A DNA stretch of 29,654 nt from Chitinophagales bacterium. Its GTDB lineage: Bacteria > Bacteroidota > Bacteroidia > Chitinophagales > BACL12. The position numbers were made by a program, and so were the translations under genes. The stretch spans positions 1 through 29,654 of the forward strand of contig JACMJP010000360.1 in the NCBI GenBank assembly GCA_014380545.1, given 5' to 3'. This document shows, piece by piece, positions 17,090-25,084 of the stretch; position 1 is the first letter of the stretch; each line of letters starts with the position of its first letter. The notes under the pieces are model-generated. The model had not been told where the DNA came from and searched no databases. It was given only the letters and a program-made list of their open reading frames with translations.

Positions 17090-18526
17090 ATGAGCATAGG
17101 TTGGTTGATATTTATTGCAGTAGTTCTCATTATCATCGTTTTGTTCCAGGTAACAAGAACATTAGATCTTGTTTCTCAGTTAAGGGGTAATGATGATGAA
17201 AGGGAAGAACACAATTCAAAAGTAAATGGAATTGCGTTATTCATATTCATGGTACTTGGTGTGTATGCATATTTTTGGTGCTTCGGACATTTTAAAAATT
17301 CAAACCTGCCCCCCGCCTCCGAGCATGGATATCTTATTGAGGACATGATCTTGTGGACGTTAATTGTGTGCAGTATTGTATTTATTATTTGTAATATTCT
17401 TTTATTTACGTTCTCGCTCATTTACCGTTATAAAAAAGGAAGGGAAACAGTACATTTTGCACACAGCAATAAATTGGAATTTATTTGGACAATCATCCCC
17501 ACAATTGTTTTAACAGGATTAGTTATTTTCGGGTTACAGGCATGGACAAAAATTATGAGTATGCCTGATGAAGATACATTTACGGTTGAAGTTACAGGTC
17601 AGCAATTTTTCTGGACAACAAGATATCCGGGTGCAGATGGAAAATTGGGCGCAAGGGATTATAATTTAATTTGTCCCGATAATCCGCTTGGTATCATTAC
17701 AAAAGAATTTGTGGAACACAGAATAAATTTATTACAGGGAAATGCAAAGCTGGATGTAAAGGGAGAAATAAAAGTATTAGAAGAAAGAAAAGAAATATTA
17801 CCTGGCTTAATTGATTCAATACAACAATTAATTGAGATGCGCCAGAACCGTTATCGTTCAGAAGATCTGAAAGATGAATTAGATGAACTGGAAGATGAAT
17901 TAGATGATATTGATAGCCATATTATAACAAGAGTAAAAAATCTTGACAGGATAAATACAATTTATACTCCTGAATATTTTGTTTCACATCAGGATGAAAT
18001 AACATGGGGGTATGATGATTTTATGCCATCAGAAATGCATGTTCCCGTAAATGAAGAAGTATTATTAAAGATCCAGGCATTAGATGTATTACATAATTTT
18101 TATATTGTGCATATGAAAGTGAAAATGGATGCTGTGCCCGGGATGCCAACATTTTTTAAATTCACACCGATTACAACAACTGCTGAAATGCGGGAAGTGT
18201 ATAGTAAAAATCCATTATGGCAACAACCAAAAGAGGGTGATGAAACAAAAACACCAAAATGGAAAAATTTTCAATATGAAATTGCATGTGCTGAGTTATG
18301 CGGAACAGGACACAGTGCAATGAAATATATTTTAGTTGTGGATACAGAGGCAGAATATGAAGAATGGGTAACAACTCAAAAACCTGCATGGAATAATGTC
18401 GTTGGTAATTTAAAAATTGAAGGGTTGAGTGAATTAGCACCAAAATTAAAATCAGTTGAGCCCGTAGCTACTGATTCAATAAATTTAGTAACAGATACAT
18501 CCACTATAGCAAGTAAAGGAAATTGA
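17090..18526 (+). CDS. coxB: Cytochrome c oxidase subunit II with coiled-coil insertion
   Basis: This subunit carries the CuA centre that accepts electrons from cytochrome c. Hydrophobic segments lie at about 3-22, 46-64, 86-113 and 130-152, followed by the cupredoxin domain. All CuA ligands are present: His335, Cys400, Glu402 (backbone ligand), Cys404, His408 and Met411 (CAELCGTGHSAM). At 478 residues it is longer than usual, chiefly because of a charged helical stretch (about 203-298) between the YPGADGKLG strand region and the DDFMPSEMHVPV strand. Heptads such as KDELDEL and EDELDDI are visible there, and their coding DNA repeats GATGAATTAGATGA at 17873 and 17894, exactly 21 nt apart. There is no fused cytochrome c domain, so the electron donor must be ActA, ActE or a soluble cytochrome. 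Confidence 0.93.
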   Translation: MSIGWLIFIAVVLIIIVLFQVTRTLDLVSQLRGNDDEREEHNSKVNGIALFIFMVLGVYAYFWCFGHFKNSNLPPASEHGYLIEDMILWTLIVCSIVFIICNILLFTFSLIYRYKKGRETVHFAHSNKLEFIWTIIPTIVLTGLVIFGLQAWTKIMSMPDEDTFTVEVTGQQFFWTTRYPGADGKLGARDYNLICPDNPLGIITKEFVEHRINLLQGNAKLDVKGEIKVLEERKEILPGLIDSIQQLIEMRQNRYRSEDLKDELDELEDELDDIDSHIITRVKNLDRINTIYTPEYFVSHQDEITWGYDDFMPSEMHVPVNEEVLLKIQALDVLHNFYIVHMKVKMDAVPGMPTFFKFTPITTTAEMREVYSKNPLWQQPKEGDETKTPKWKNFQYEIACAELCGTGHSAMKYILVVDTEAEYEEWVTTQKPAWNNVVGNLKIEGLSELAPKLKSVEPVATDSINLVTDTSTIASKGN

Positions 18527-18549
18527 GTTAATTAAAATTAATTTGACGT

Positions 18550-20421
18550 ATGTCATTAGAAACAACAGTACACGAACATCAGCATGTAGAAACACATGTG
18601 CATGGTCATGAACATCATGATGAACATCATCATAAAGAAACCTTCATTACCAAATATATTTTTTCCCAGGATCATAAAACTATTTCGAAACAGTTTTTAA
18701 TTACGGGAATTATTTGGGCAGTTATAGGCGGTTTATTATCTGTATTATTCAGAATTCAATTGGGATTTCCCGATGCAAATATTATGTGGTTAAAACCATT
18801 ACTCGGAAAATGGATTACTGCAGAAGGACAACTTGCACCTGAATTTTATAATGCATTAATTACGATGCACGGAACAATCTTAGTATTCTTTGTATTAACT
18901 GCCGGATTGAGCGGAACATTTGCGAATTATTTAATTCCGCTGATGTGTGGTGCAAGAGATATGGCGTCAGGGTTTTTAAATATGCTGAGCTACTGGTTCT
19001 TCTTTTTATCGAGTATTGTAATGGGTATTTCTTTTTTCCTTGCAACAGGTCCTGCATCAGGAGGGTGGACTGCATATCCGCCATTAAATGATTTACATCA
19101 GGCTGCAACAGGCAGTATTGCAGGTGTTGATTATTGGTTAGTGAGTATGGCTTTATTTATTGTTTCTGTTTTATTGGGTGGTTTAAATTATGTTACTACT
19201 GTAATTAATATGCGCACAAAAGGAATGAAAATGTTCCGACTCCCATTACCTGTGTGGGCATTATTATTAACTGCAGTAATTGGAATCTTATCTTTCCCTG
19301 TTTTATTATCAGCAGCTGTGCTCATGCTATTCGACAGAAATCTTGATACAAGTTTTTATCTTGATCAAATTTATATTGGTGGCGAAGCATTAGCAAATTC
19401 AGGTGGTAGTCCGATATTGTACCAGCATTTATTCTGGTTCCTTGGTCACCCTGAAGTATATATTATTATTCTTCCTGCAATGGGAATTGTTTCTGAAGTA
19501 TTAGCAGTGCATTCAAGAAAACCAATTTTCGGTTATACAGCAATGATATATTCATTACTTGCAATTACAGTATTATCATTTATTGTTTGGGCGCATCATA
19601 TGTTTATGACTGGTATGAATCCCTTTATCGGATCCATCTTCGTAATATTTACATTAATAATTGCGGTGCCCTCAGCAGTAAAAGTATTTAACTGGATAAC
19701 CACTTTGTGGAAAGGAAATATTAGGTTAAATCCGCAAATGTTATTTGCAATCGGATTTGTTTCCATGTTTATTTCCGGAGGTGTTACGGGAATATTTCTT
19801 GGTAATTCAGCAATTGATGTTGAATTACATGACACCTATTTTATTGTAGCGCATTTTCATTTAGTAATGGGTGTGGCAGCATTTTTCGGAATGTTTGCAG
19901 GTATATATCATTGGTTTCCGAAAATGTTCGGAAGATTTATGAACCCGACGTTAGGATTCATTCACTTTTGGGGGACTATTATTTGTGCGTATCTGATTTT
20001 TTTTCCGATGCACTTTGAATATATGTTGCCGAGAAGGTACCCAACACATGCAGGATTTGAAACATTTGGAATGTTTGGAGAATTAAATCAATTTATTTCT
20101 GTATTTGCATTTATTTCATTTGCATGCCAGTTGATATTTGTATTTAATTTCTTTTACAGTATTTGGTACGGAAGAAAAGCAAGGGAATTAAATCCATGGG
20201 GAGCAACAACTTTAGAATGGACAACACCATTGCGCCCAAAACATGGAAACTGGCCTGGAGAAATTCCGGAAGTGCATCGTTGGGCATATGATTACAGCAA
20301 ACACGGAAGAGATTTTATTCCGCAAACAGAACCATTAAGCCAATATGAAATTGAACATGGCGAACATGGTGATGAAGGTGATAGTGCTATAATACAAAAA
20401 GAGAAAAAAGATGATCATTAA
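18550..20421 (+). CDS. coxA: Cytochrome c oxidase subunit I (aa3 type)
   Basis: This is the catalytic heme-copper subunit, 623 residues with about 12 helices plus extensions. Ligands are intact: His107 and His437 for the low-spin heme, His435 for heme a3, and His300, His349 and His350 for CuB, with Tyr304 in GHPEVY available for the His-Tyr crosslink. Glu302 with Asp137 (GARDMAS) marks a D-channel, and Lys378 fits the K-channel, so it is an A1-type oxidase. The N-terminus has eleven His between residues 8 and 28, predicted cytoplasmic, and the C-terminal tail is also acidic and His-containing. Gap from coxB is 23 nt; from coxA to ctaB 57 nt. Confidence 0.97.
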   Translation: MSLETTVHEHQHVETHVHGHEHHDEHHHKETFITKYIFSQDHKTISKQFLITGIIWAVIGGLLSVLFRIQLGFPDANIMWLKPLLGKWITAEGQLAPEFYNALITMHGTILVFFVLTAGLSGTFANYLIPLMCGARDMASGFLNMLSYWFFFLSSIVMGISFFLATGPASGGWTAYPPLNDLHQAATGSIAGVDYWLVSMALFIVSVLLGGLNYVTTVINMRTKGMKMFRLPLPVWALLLTAVIGILSFPVLLSAAVLMLFDRNLDTSFYLDQIYIGGEALANSGGSPILYQHLFWFLGHPEVYIIILPAMGIVSEVLAVHSRKPIFGYTAMIYSLLAITVLSFIVWAHHMFMTGMNPFIGSIFVIFTLIIAVPSAVKVFNWITTLWKGNIRLNPQMLFAIGFVSMFISGGVTGIFLGNSAIDVELHDTYFIVAHFHLVMGVAAFFGMFAGIYHWFPKMFGRFMNPTLGFIHFWGTIICAYLIFFPMHFEYMLPRRYPTHAGFETFGMFGELNQFISVFAFISFACQLIFVFNFFYSIWYGRKARELNPWGATTLEWTTPLRPKHGNWPGEIPEVHRWAYDYSKHGRDFIPQTEPLSQYEIEHGEHGDEGDSAIIQKEKKDDH

Positions 20422-20422
20422 A

Positions 20423-20470
20423 CCTATCTGGCATGATAGGATAAAATTTATATCGCCGGTTTTTAACCGG
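20423..20470 (+). other. Two tandem hairpins between coxA and ctaB
   Basis: CCTATC-N6-GATAGG (20423-20440) and CCGGTT-TTT-AACCGG (20456-20470) are both perfect inverted repeats. They fall inside the 57-nt gap, the largest gap between the first and last genes of the operon. Neither is followed by a T-run, so they do not look like intrinsic terminators. They may mark an RNA processing or stabilising site between the oxidase core genes and the downstream genes (inference). Confidence 0.45.
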
Positions 20471-20478
20471 AATAGAAA

Positions 20479-21369
20479 ATGAATAAAACACAAACTATAT
20501 CAAACAATTTTTCTGAGCGGTTAAAACTCAAATTAAAAGATTACTATATTCTTGTAAAATTCCGTTTGAGTTTTATTGTTGTTTTTTCTGCAGGCATAGG
20601 ATATGTTTTTGCTGGGGGCGAAATGCATAATTTCAGTTTGTTTTTATTAGCTGGATTTTTAATTACTGCGGCAGCAAATACATTGAATCAAATTATTGAA
20701 CAGGATACAGATAAATTAATGCATCGCACTGCGGACCGTCCGCTTGCAGCAGGAAGAATGCAGAATACGGAAGCAATTATTGCTGCAGGTATCATGGCAA
20801 TTGCAGGGGTTGGTTTAATGTGGTATTTATTTAACCCGGTTGCTGCATTACTCGGGGCATTATCATTATTAAGTTATGCATTCATTTATACACCGGTAAA
20901 AAAATTATCACCTATTGCTGTATTTATCGGCGCATTTCCCGGAGCCATTCCACCAGTTATCGGTTGGGCTGCAGCAACAGGAAATATTACAACAGATGCA
21001 ATGATATTATTTGCTATTCAATTCTTCTGGCAATTCCCGCATTTCTGGAGTATAGCATGGGTGGCTTATGATGATTATGCAAATGCAGGGTTTTATTTAT
21101 TGCCATCAGCAGGCGGAAGATCAAAAGCATCTGCATTTCATATCGTAACATATACAATATTATTAATTCCTGTAAGTATGATACCATTTATGATAGGGTT
21201 GACAGGAAATATTTCAGCAATCATTATTTTAATTACGGGAATTTTATTTTTATACCAGGCAGCAATCTTATATAAAACATGCGAAACAAAACATGCTAAA
21301 GCATTAATGTTTGGATCCTTTTTGTATTTACCCGTTGTTTTGTTAGCATTATTTTTTGATAAAATATAA
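20479..21369 (+). CDS. ctaB: Protoheme IX farnesyltransferase (heme O synthase)
   Basis: This 296-residue UbiA-family membrane enzyme attaches farnesyl to heme B, giving heme O, the precursor of heme A for the oxidase. The prenyl-diphosphate binding motif reads NQIIEQDTDKLMHRTADRPL from Asn70. Compared with canonical NxxxDxxxD the first Asp is Glu74, while Asp76 and Asp78 are kept. The second conserved region, YTPVKKLSPIAVFIG followed by PGAIPPVIGW, is also present. About nine hydrophobic helices follow the family pattern. It is separated from the next gene by 2 nt. The following enzyme, heme A synthase (ctaA), is not encoded here. Confidence 0.95.
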   Translation: MNKTQTISNNFSERLKLKLKDYYILVKFRLSFIVVFSAGIGYVFAGGEMHNFSLFLLAGFLITAAANTLNQIIEQDTDKLMHRTADRPLAAGRMQNTEAIIAAGIMAIAGVGLMWYLFNPVAALLGALSLLSYAFIYTPVKKLSPIAVFIGAFPGAIPPVIGWAAATGNITTDAMILFAIQFFWQFPHFWSIAWVAYDDYANAGFYLLPSAGGRSKASAFHIVTYTILLIPVSMIPFMIGLTGNISAIIILITGILFLYQAAILYKTCETKHAKALMFGSFLYLPVVLLALFFDKI

Positions 21370-21371
21370 GT

Positions 21372-21965
21372 ATGAGTACAGTAAGCCATAAAAGATATAT
21401 TGTTCATCCGCACAGGTTTAATTTGTGGCTGGCGATTGTTGCTATGATCATGATGTTTGCTGCATTTACCAGCGCATATATTGTAAAAAAAGGAGATGCA
21501 AATAACTGGCTTCTAATTGAACTGCCGCAATTATTTACATACAGTACCATTACAATTTTAATAAGCAGCTTGTTTATGCATGCCGCCTATATTTCTTTTA
21601 AAAGAAATAAAATTTATTTATATCGTATTTTCATTTGTTTCACTTTTATACTTGGATCTGCATTTTTAATTTTTCAGGTAAACGGCTGGCAGCGGTTAGC
21701 TGAAAGCGGAATTATTTTAAGTGGTAATCCTGCCGGATCATTTATTTATGTAATATCAGGTGCTCACTTTGTGCATGTTGTAGGGGGAGTTATTGCATTA
21801 TTAATTTTTTCAATTAAAAGTTTTACAGCATATAAAACACCTGTTGATACGCTTCTGTTAAATATTAATACCGACAAACAGGTTGGTGTTGAATTGATGG
21901 CAACGTATTGGCATTTTGTTGATATACTCTGGATATATTTATTTATTTTTTTCCAATCGAATTAA
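21372..21965 (+). CDS. Cytochrome c oxidase subunit III-like protein (first copy)
   Basis: This 197-residue protein with about five helices belongs to the heme-copper oxidase subunit III family. The signature parts are GAHFVHVVGGVIAL and, near the C-terminus, TYWHFVDILWIYLF. The short length lacks the first two helices of seven-helix subunit III proteins. A second subunit III gene follows 12 nt later; two adjacent copies are usual in Bacteroidota act-cox operons. The protein probably packs on CoxA, and the division of labour between the two copies is unknown. Confidence 0.9.
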   Translation: MSTVSHKRYIVHPHRFNLWLAIVAMIMMFAAFTSAYIVKKGDANNWLLIELPQLFTYSTITILISSLFMHAAYISFKRNKIYLYRIFICFTFILGSAFLIFQVNGWQRLAESGIILSGNPAGSFIYVISGAHFVHVVGGVIALLIFSIKSFTAYKTPVDTLLLNINTDKQVGVELMATYWHFVDILWIYLFIFFQSN

Positions 21966-21977
21966 AAAAGAAATATT

Positions 21978-22649
21978 TTGGAAACAACAGTACAAAATGC
22001 AAAAGAATTATGGAATGGCGGTGATTCGCCTTTCAAGGTGAGCTATGGAAAGATCATGATCTGGTATTTCCTCATATCTGATACATTCACATTTGCGGGC
22101 TTATTAATTTCTTATGGTGCAGTGCGTACAAGTCAACCCAGCCATAAAGAGGGAGATTTAACAAGCTGGCCTGACCCCAATGAGGTATTTAGTGCTGGTC
22201 CTGGTTTTCATCATGCCCCATTAGTTTTTGTTACATTCATGACATTTACTTTAATTGTAAGTTCAGTTACTATGGTTCGGGCAGTGCAGGAAGGGCACTA
22301 CATGAATAAAGCAGGTGTTGCAAAATGGCTTGTTTGGACAATTATAGGAGGGTTAATATTCGTACTCAGCCAGGCATGGGAATGGACACATTTAATTCAT
22401 GAAGGAATGAATTTAAAAAGTAATCCATTTGGTGCATCCTCATTTGGTGCATTATTCTTTTTAATTACGGGATTTCATGGATTGCATGTGAGTGTTGGTG
22501 TCTTAATGAATACATGGGCTTTAATTTCAACACAAAGAGGAGTATTTCACCGCAGAGGTCATTACGAGATGATTGAAAAATTGGGATTATACTGGCACTT
22601 TGTTGATCTGGTTTGGGTATATGTGTTTTTAGCATTTTACTTATTATAA
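21978..22649 (+). CDS. coxC: Cytochrome c oxidase subunit III (second copy)
   Basis: This 223-residue subunit III family protein has five helices and starts at TTG (21978), with no in-frame ATG close by that keeps the N-terminal METTVQNAKELWNGG segment. The conserved GFHGLHVSVGVLMNTW and YWHFVDLVWVYVFLAFYLL segments are present, as is a Glu/His-containing helix WEWTHLIHEG. Subunit III stabilises the proton-pumping core of A-type oxidases. It lies 40 nt before the subunit IV gene. Confidence 0.92.
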   Translation: METTVQNAKELWNGGDSPFKVSYGKIMIWYFLISDTFTFAGLLISYGAVRTSQPSHKEGDLTSWPDPNEVFSAGPGFHHAPLVFVTFMTFTLIVSSVTMVRAVQEGHYMNKAGVAKWLVWTIIGGLIFVLSQAWEWTHLIHEGMNLKSNPFGASSFGALFFLITGFHGLHVSVGVLMNTWALISTQRGVFHRRGHYEMIEKLGLYWHFVDLVWVYVFLAFYLL

Positions 22650-22689
22650 AAATCTATTCATAAATAAAAAATAAAAATAAATATAGAAT

Positions 22690-23019
22690 ATGAGTACATT
22701 ATCACCCGATGCAGCAAGACAAAGAGTTTGGAAAGTTTGCCGCATACTTGGTTACGTAACAATATTTGAAGTGGCGGCAGCGCTTATTTATTTTTATTTT
22801 TTTAAGGAAGATGTGCCTAAATTATTGGTGAGCAGTTTGTTTATTATCTTAAGTGCGCTGAAGGCATATTTTATTATGAGTGAATTCATGCATTTAAAAT
22901 ATGAATTAAAAGCAATGACACTTACCATTCTTACTCCCTTTTTATTTTTGGTTTGGGGAGTTATTGCATTTTTATGGGAAGGAGAATATTGGTTAAGTTT
23001 GAAAGAATTGTGGAGGTAA
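22690..23019 (+). CDS. coxD: Cytochrome c oxidase subunit IV family protein
   Basis: This 109-residue, three-helix protein of the prokaryotic COX4 family has helices at about 18-38, 45-62 and 75-94, with a family-like ALKAYFIMSEFMHLKYE segment between the second and third. It is a small structural subunit of the oxidase. A degenerate SCO-like gene begins 9 nt after its stop. Confidence 0.9.
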   Translation: MSTLSPDAARQRVWKVCRILGYVTIFEVAAALIYFYFFKEDVPKLLVSSLFIILSALKAYFIMSEFMHLKYELKAMTLTILTPFLFLVWGVIAFLWEGEYWLSLKELWR

Positions 23020-23028
23020 TTTATTAAT

Positions 23029-23667
23029 ATGAAAAAACATAAAGCCTGGGCAATTGTTATGGTCGGGCTTATAGTAGTACTTCCCCTCATAAGTTTATAT
23101 GTAATGATGCAGGGAGCAAAGCTGCGTCAGAATGCCAAACCAAGTTCAATATATTCGGCTTCTTCAATTCTACTTCCTCAATATATTCTTATTTCACAAC
23201 GAGGTGATACAATCCGTGCAGACAGCATGAACAGGAAAGTTTGTGTATATGAATTTTATTCTGATGATTGTTATGAAAAAAGATATTCTGGTACACATCC
23301 GTTTTTCGAATTACAGGAGGATTATTATGGAAAAACATTCTCTCTCCGCTTTATTTCTGTTTCATTAACTGATTCAGTTACAGGTGGCATAAATCTGCAG
23401 CATTATTCTAACCGCTATGCAGCAAGAGAAGTATGGCATGTGGTGGGCGGTGATACAACCTACACACAAAATATTTTTGCAGCCTGCAAAAAATATGCAG
23501 CCGAAAAAAATATTGTTTTAGGAAATTATAACTGTCCGGTTTACGTTTTTCTGGCGGATAGCAAAGGAAGAATTTGCGGGATATATGATATAAATAACAA
23601 AGAACAATTCAGTTTTCTCTATAACGATATTTTATTTTTAATTGCTAAAAAAAATGAAACGCAGTAA
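23029..23667 (+). CDS. Membrane-anchored SCO-like thioredoxin-fold protein lacking the CxxxC pair
   Basis: This 212-residue protein has one N-terminal membrane anchor (about 8-27) and a periplasmic domain. It aligns by eye with the SCO protein encoded next to it: VCVYEFYSDDC matches VYVADFFYTTC, and ADSKGRICGIY matches VDKKGMIRGFY. In this alignment the first copper Cys is kept (Cys81), the second becomes Arg85, and the copper His becomes Cys169. Other Cys are 72, 153 and 183. It is likely a paralogue of SCO with an altered or lost copper site, possibly acting in oxidase assembly. The assignment rests on weak visual similarity and position. The downstream sco start overlaps its 3' end by 14 nt. 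Confidence 0.6.
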   Translation: MKKHKAWAIVMVGLIVVLPLISLYVMMQGAKLRQNAKPSSIYSASSILLPQYILISQRGDTIRADSMNRKVCVYEFYSDDCYEKRYSGTHPFFELQEDYYGKTFSLRFISVSLTDSVTGGINLQHYSNRYAAREVWHVVGGDTTYTQNIFAACKKYAAEKNIVLGNYNCPVYVFLADSKGRICGIYDINNKEQFSFLYNDILFLIAKKNETQ

Positions 23668-24298
23668 ACATCTTATCATCATTGGCAGTATTTTAACTGC
23701 ATTTATTTTGTTTGTAATTTTTGTGTACTTACCCTATGCTGATAAACAAAGTCAAACAACGAAAATGGCCACATCACTTTGGCCTTCAGAAAATCTTAGA
23801 GATCCTGTACAGGAAATTCCGGCATTTAATTTTATTGACCAGAATAATAAAACAATTACCAATGAGTATGTGAAAGGAAAAGTATATGTTGCTGATTTTT
23901 TTTATACCACATGTGAGGCAGCATGCCCTATGATGAGCACTCAATTAACGAAAGTGCAAAAAGACTTTATAAAGAATAATGATTTCCGTATTTTATCTTT
24001 CGCATTGGACCCCAATGATTCTTTAAGTGTGATAAAAACATTTGCTGATAAATACGAAGCCAATGACAATACATGGCATTTTTTGAGGGGCGATTCAAAA
24101 AAAATATATAAACTGGGTGAGGAAGGTTTTTTGCAGATAGTAAAAGACGGCGATAATAACTTCGAGGGACATACACAAAAATTAACGCTTGTAGATAAGA
24201 AGGGTATGATACGGGGATTCTACCTTGGAATTGACAGTGCCGAAGTAGCAAACCTGATAAATGATATTAATTATTTATTGAATAAAGAACAGATATGA
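23654..24298 (+). CDS. sco: SCO1/SenC family copper chaperone
   Basis: This 214-residue membrane-anchored thioredoxin-fold protein matures the CuA site of CoxB. I use the ATG at 23654; an in-frame TTG at 23642 would add four residues. The anchor is residues 5-26. Copper ligands are all present: Cys87 and Cys91 in TTCEAACP, and His173 in EGHTQKLTLVD. The start overlaps the preceding SCO-like gene by 14 nt and its stop overlaps the next start as ATGA, suggesting translational coupling. Confidence 0.95.
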   Translation: MKRSKHLIIIGSILTAFILFVIFVYLPYADKQSQTTKMATSLWPSENLRDPVQEIPAFNFIDQNNKTITNEYVKGKVYVADFFYTTCEAACPMMSTQLTKVQKDFIKNNDFRILSFALDPNDSLSVIKTFADKYEANDNTWHFLRGDSKKIYKLGEEGFLQIVKDGDNNFEGHTQKLTLVDKKGMIRGFYLGIDSAEVANLINDINYLLNKEQI

Positions 24299-24813
24299 AT
24301 GAAAGAACAATTAGTAGGTGGATTTTTTGTATCTCGATAGCAGTACCACTTTTGGTTACTATTTTATTTTTCACACCTGCAGTCAATTTAAAAATTGATG
24401 TTTCTTTTTTGCCTAAGATAAATGCAATAATTAATTCAGCAGTTTCTATTTTGTTAGTTACCGGTGTTTATTTTATTAAAAATAAAAATAGAAAGGCACA
24501 CAGGTTTTGTATGCTGAGTGCATTTTCATTATCTGCATTATTTCTTATTTCATATGTCATCTACCATTCAGCAACTGAATCGACAAAATTCGGTGGGGAG
24601 GGTGTTATAAAAAATTTGTACTATTTTATCTTGCTCACACATATTTTGTTGGCAGCTCTTATTCTTCCGCTTATATTAATTACGGTGTCAAGGGCATTAA
24701 CTGAAAAATTTGATAAACACAGGAAGATCGCAAGAATAACCTTTCCTCTCTGGTTATATGTTTCAGTAACCGGTGTTATCGTTTATTTTATGATTGCTCC
24801 ATATTATCCGTAA
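24295..24813 (+). CDS. DUF420 membrane protein (CtaM/YozB-like oxidase factor)
   Basis: This 172-residue protein has about five helices and fits DUF420. The conserved INAIINSAVSILLVTGVYFI helix, a KAHRFCMLSAF segment and the ILLTHILLAALILPL helix are visible, with His residues at helix ends (HR, YHS, LTH, KHRK). A Staphylococcus DUF420 protein, CtaM, is needed for aa3 oxidase activity, and the position here inside the oxidase operon agrees with such a role. It starts within the sco stop codon (ATGA overlap) and is followed 12 nt later by the last operon gene. Confidence 0.88.
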   Translation: MNERTISRWIFCISIAVPLLVTILFFTPAVNLKIDVSFLPKINAIINSAVSILLVTGVYFIKNKNRKAHRFCMLSAFSLSALFLISYVIYHSATESTKFGGEGVIKNLYYFILLTHILLAALILPLILITVSRALTEKFDKHRKIARITFPLWLYVSVTGVIVYFMIAPYYP

Positions 24814-24825
24814 ATTTGTACTGCA

Positions 24826-25083
24826 ATGAAAAAAATAATTTTTTTATTCATTATTACTTTCAGTGTCTTGTTATTTCTAACTTCCGATGCACAGGCTCAG
24901 TGTGCTATGTGCCGGATGGCTGCAGAGAATGGTGCAAAAGCCGGTAATACTCAAACGCTCGGCATTAATACTGCAATTTTATATCTTGCGATATTTCCTT
25001 ACATAATCATTTCTACAATTGCGTATTTATTCTGGAGAGCTTATAAGAAAAAACAAAAAGAAGAAAAGGAATTAGCTTCCTGA
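24826..25083 (+). CDS. Small CxxC membrane protein, last gene of the act-cox operon
   Basis: This 85-residue protein has a clear signal peptide with a predicted cut after DAQA (Ala24), leaving a mature N-terminus QCAMCRMAAENG with Cys26 and Cys29. A membrane helix (about 48-70) is followed by a lysine-rich cytoplasmic tail. The Cys pair would face the periplasm, close to Met28 and Met31. There is no His for heme attachment. I recognise similar small proteins near oxidase assembly genes of Bacteroidota but know of no assigned function. A role in copper or thiol handling for the oxidase is an inference. The stop is one base from the converging dehydrogenase stop. Confidence 0.75.
   Translation: MKKIIFLFIITFSVLLFLTSDAQAQCAMCRMAAENGAKAGNTQTLGINTAILYLAIFPYIIISTIAYLFWRAYKKKQKEEKELAS
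25053..25081 (-). terminator. Terminator-like hairpin of the dehydrogenase gene inside the 3' end of the opposing gene
   Basis: On the minus strand AGGAA-N5-TTCCT (25081-25067) forms a perfect 5-bp stem and is followed by TTTCTTCTTTTTG-type T-rich sequence (25066-25053). It begins 4 nt after the dehydrogenase stop, inside the coding end of the plus-strand CxxC gene. The stem is short, so this is tentative. No comparable structure was found for the plus-strand operon. Confidence 0.35.
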
Positions 25084-25084
25084 A

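Noticed and set aside
17873..17907. Direct DNA repeat as a possible repeat-element insertion
   Set aside because: The 21-nt period equals seven codons and matches a coiled-coil heptad, so it is explained by protein structure.
21372..22649. Two adjacent subunit III genes as a split or frameshifted single gene
   Set aside because: Each has its own complete YWHFVD-type C-terminal helix and start, so they are paralogues and not two halves.
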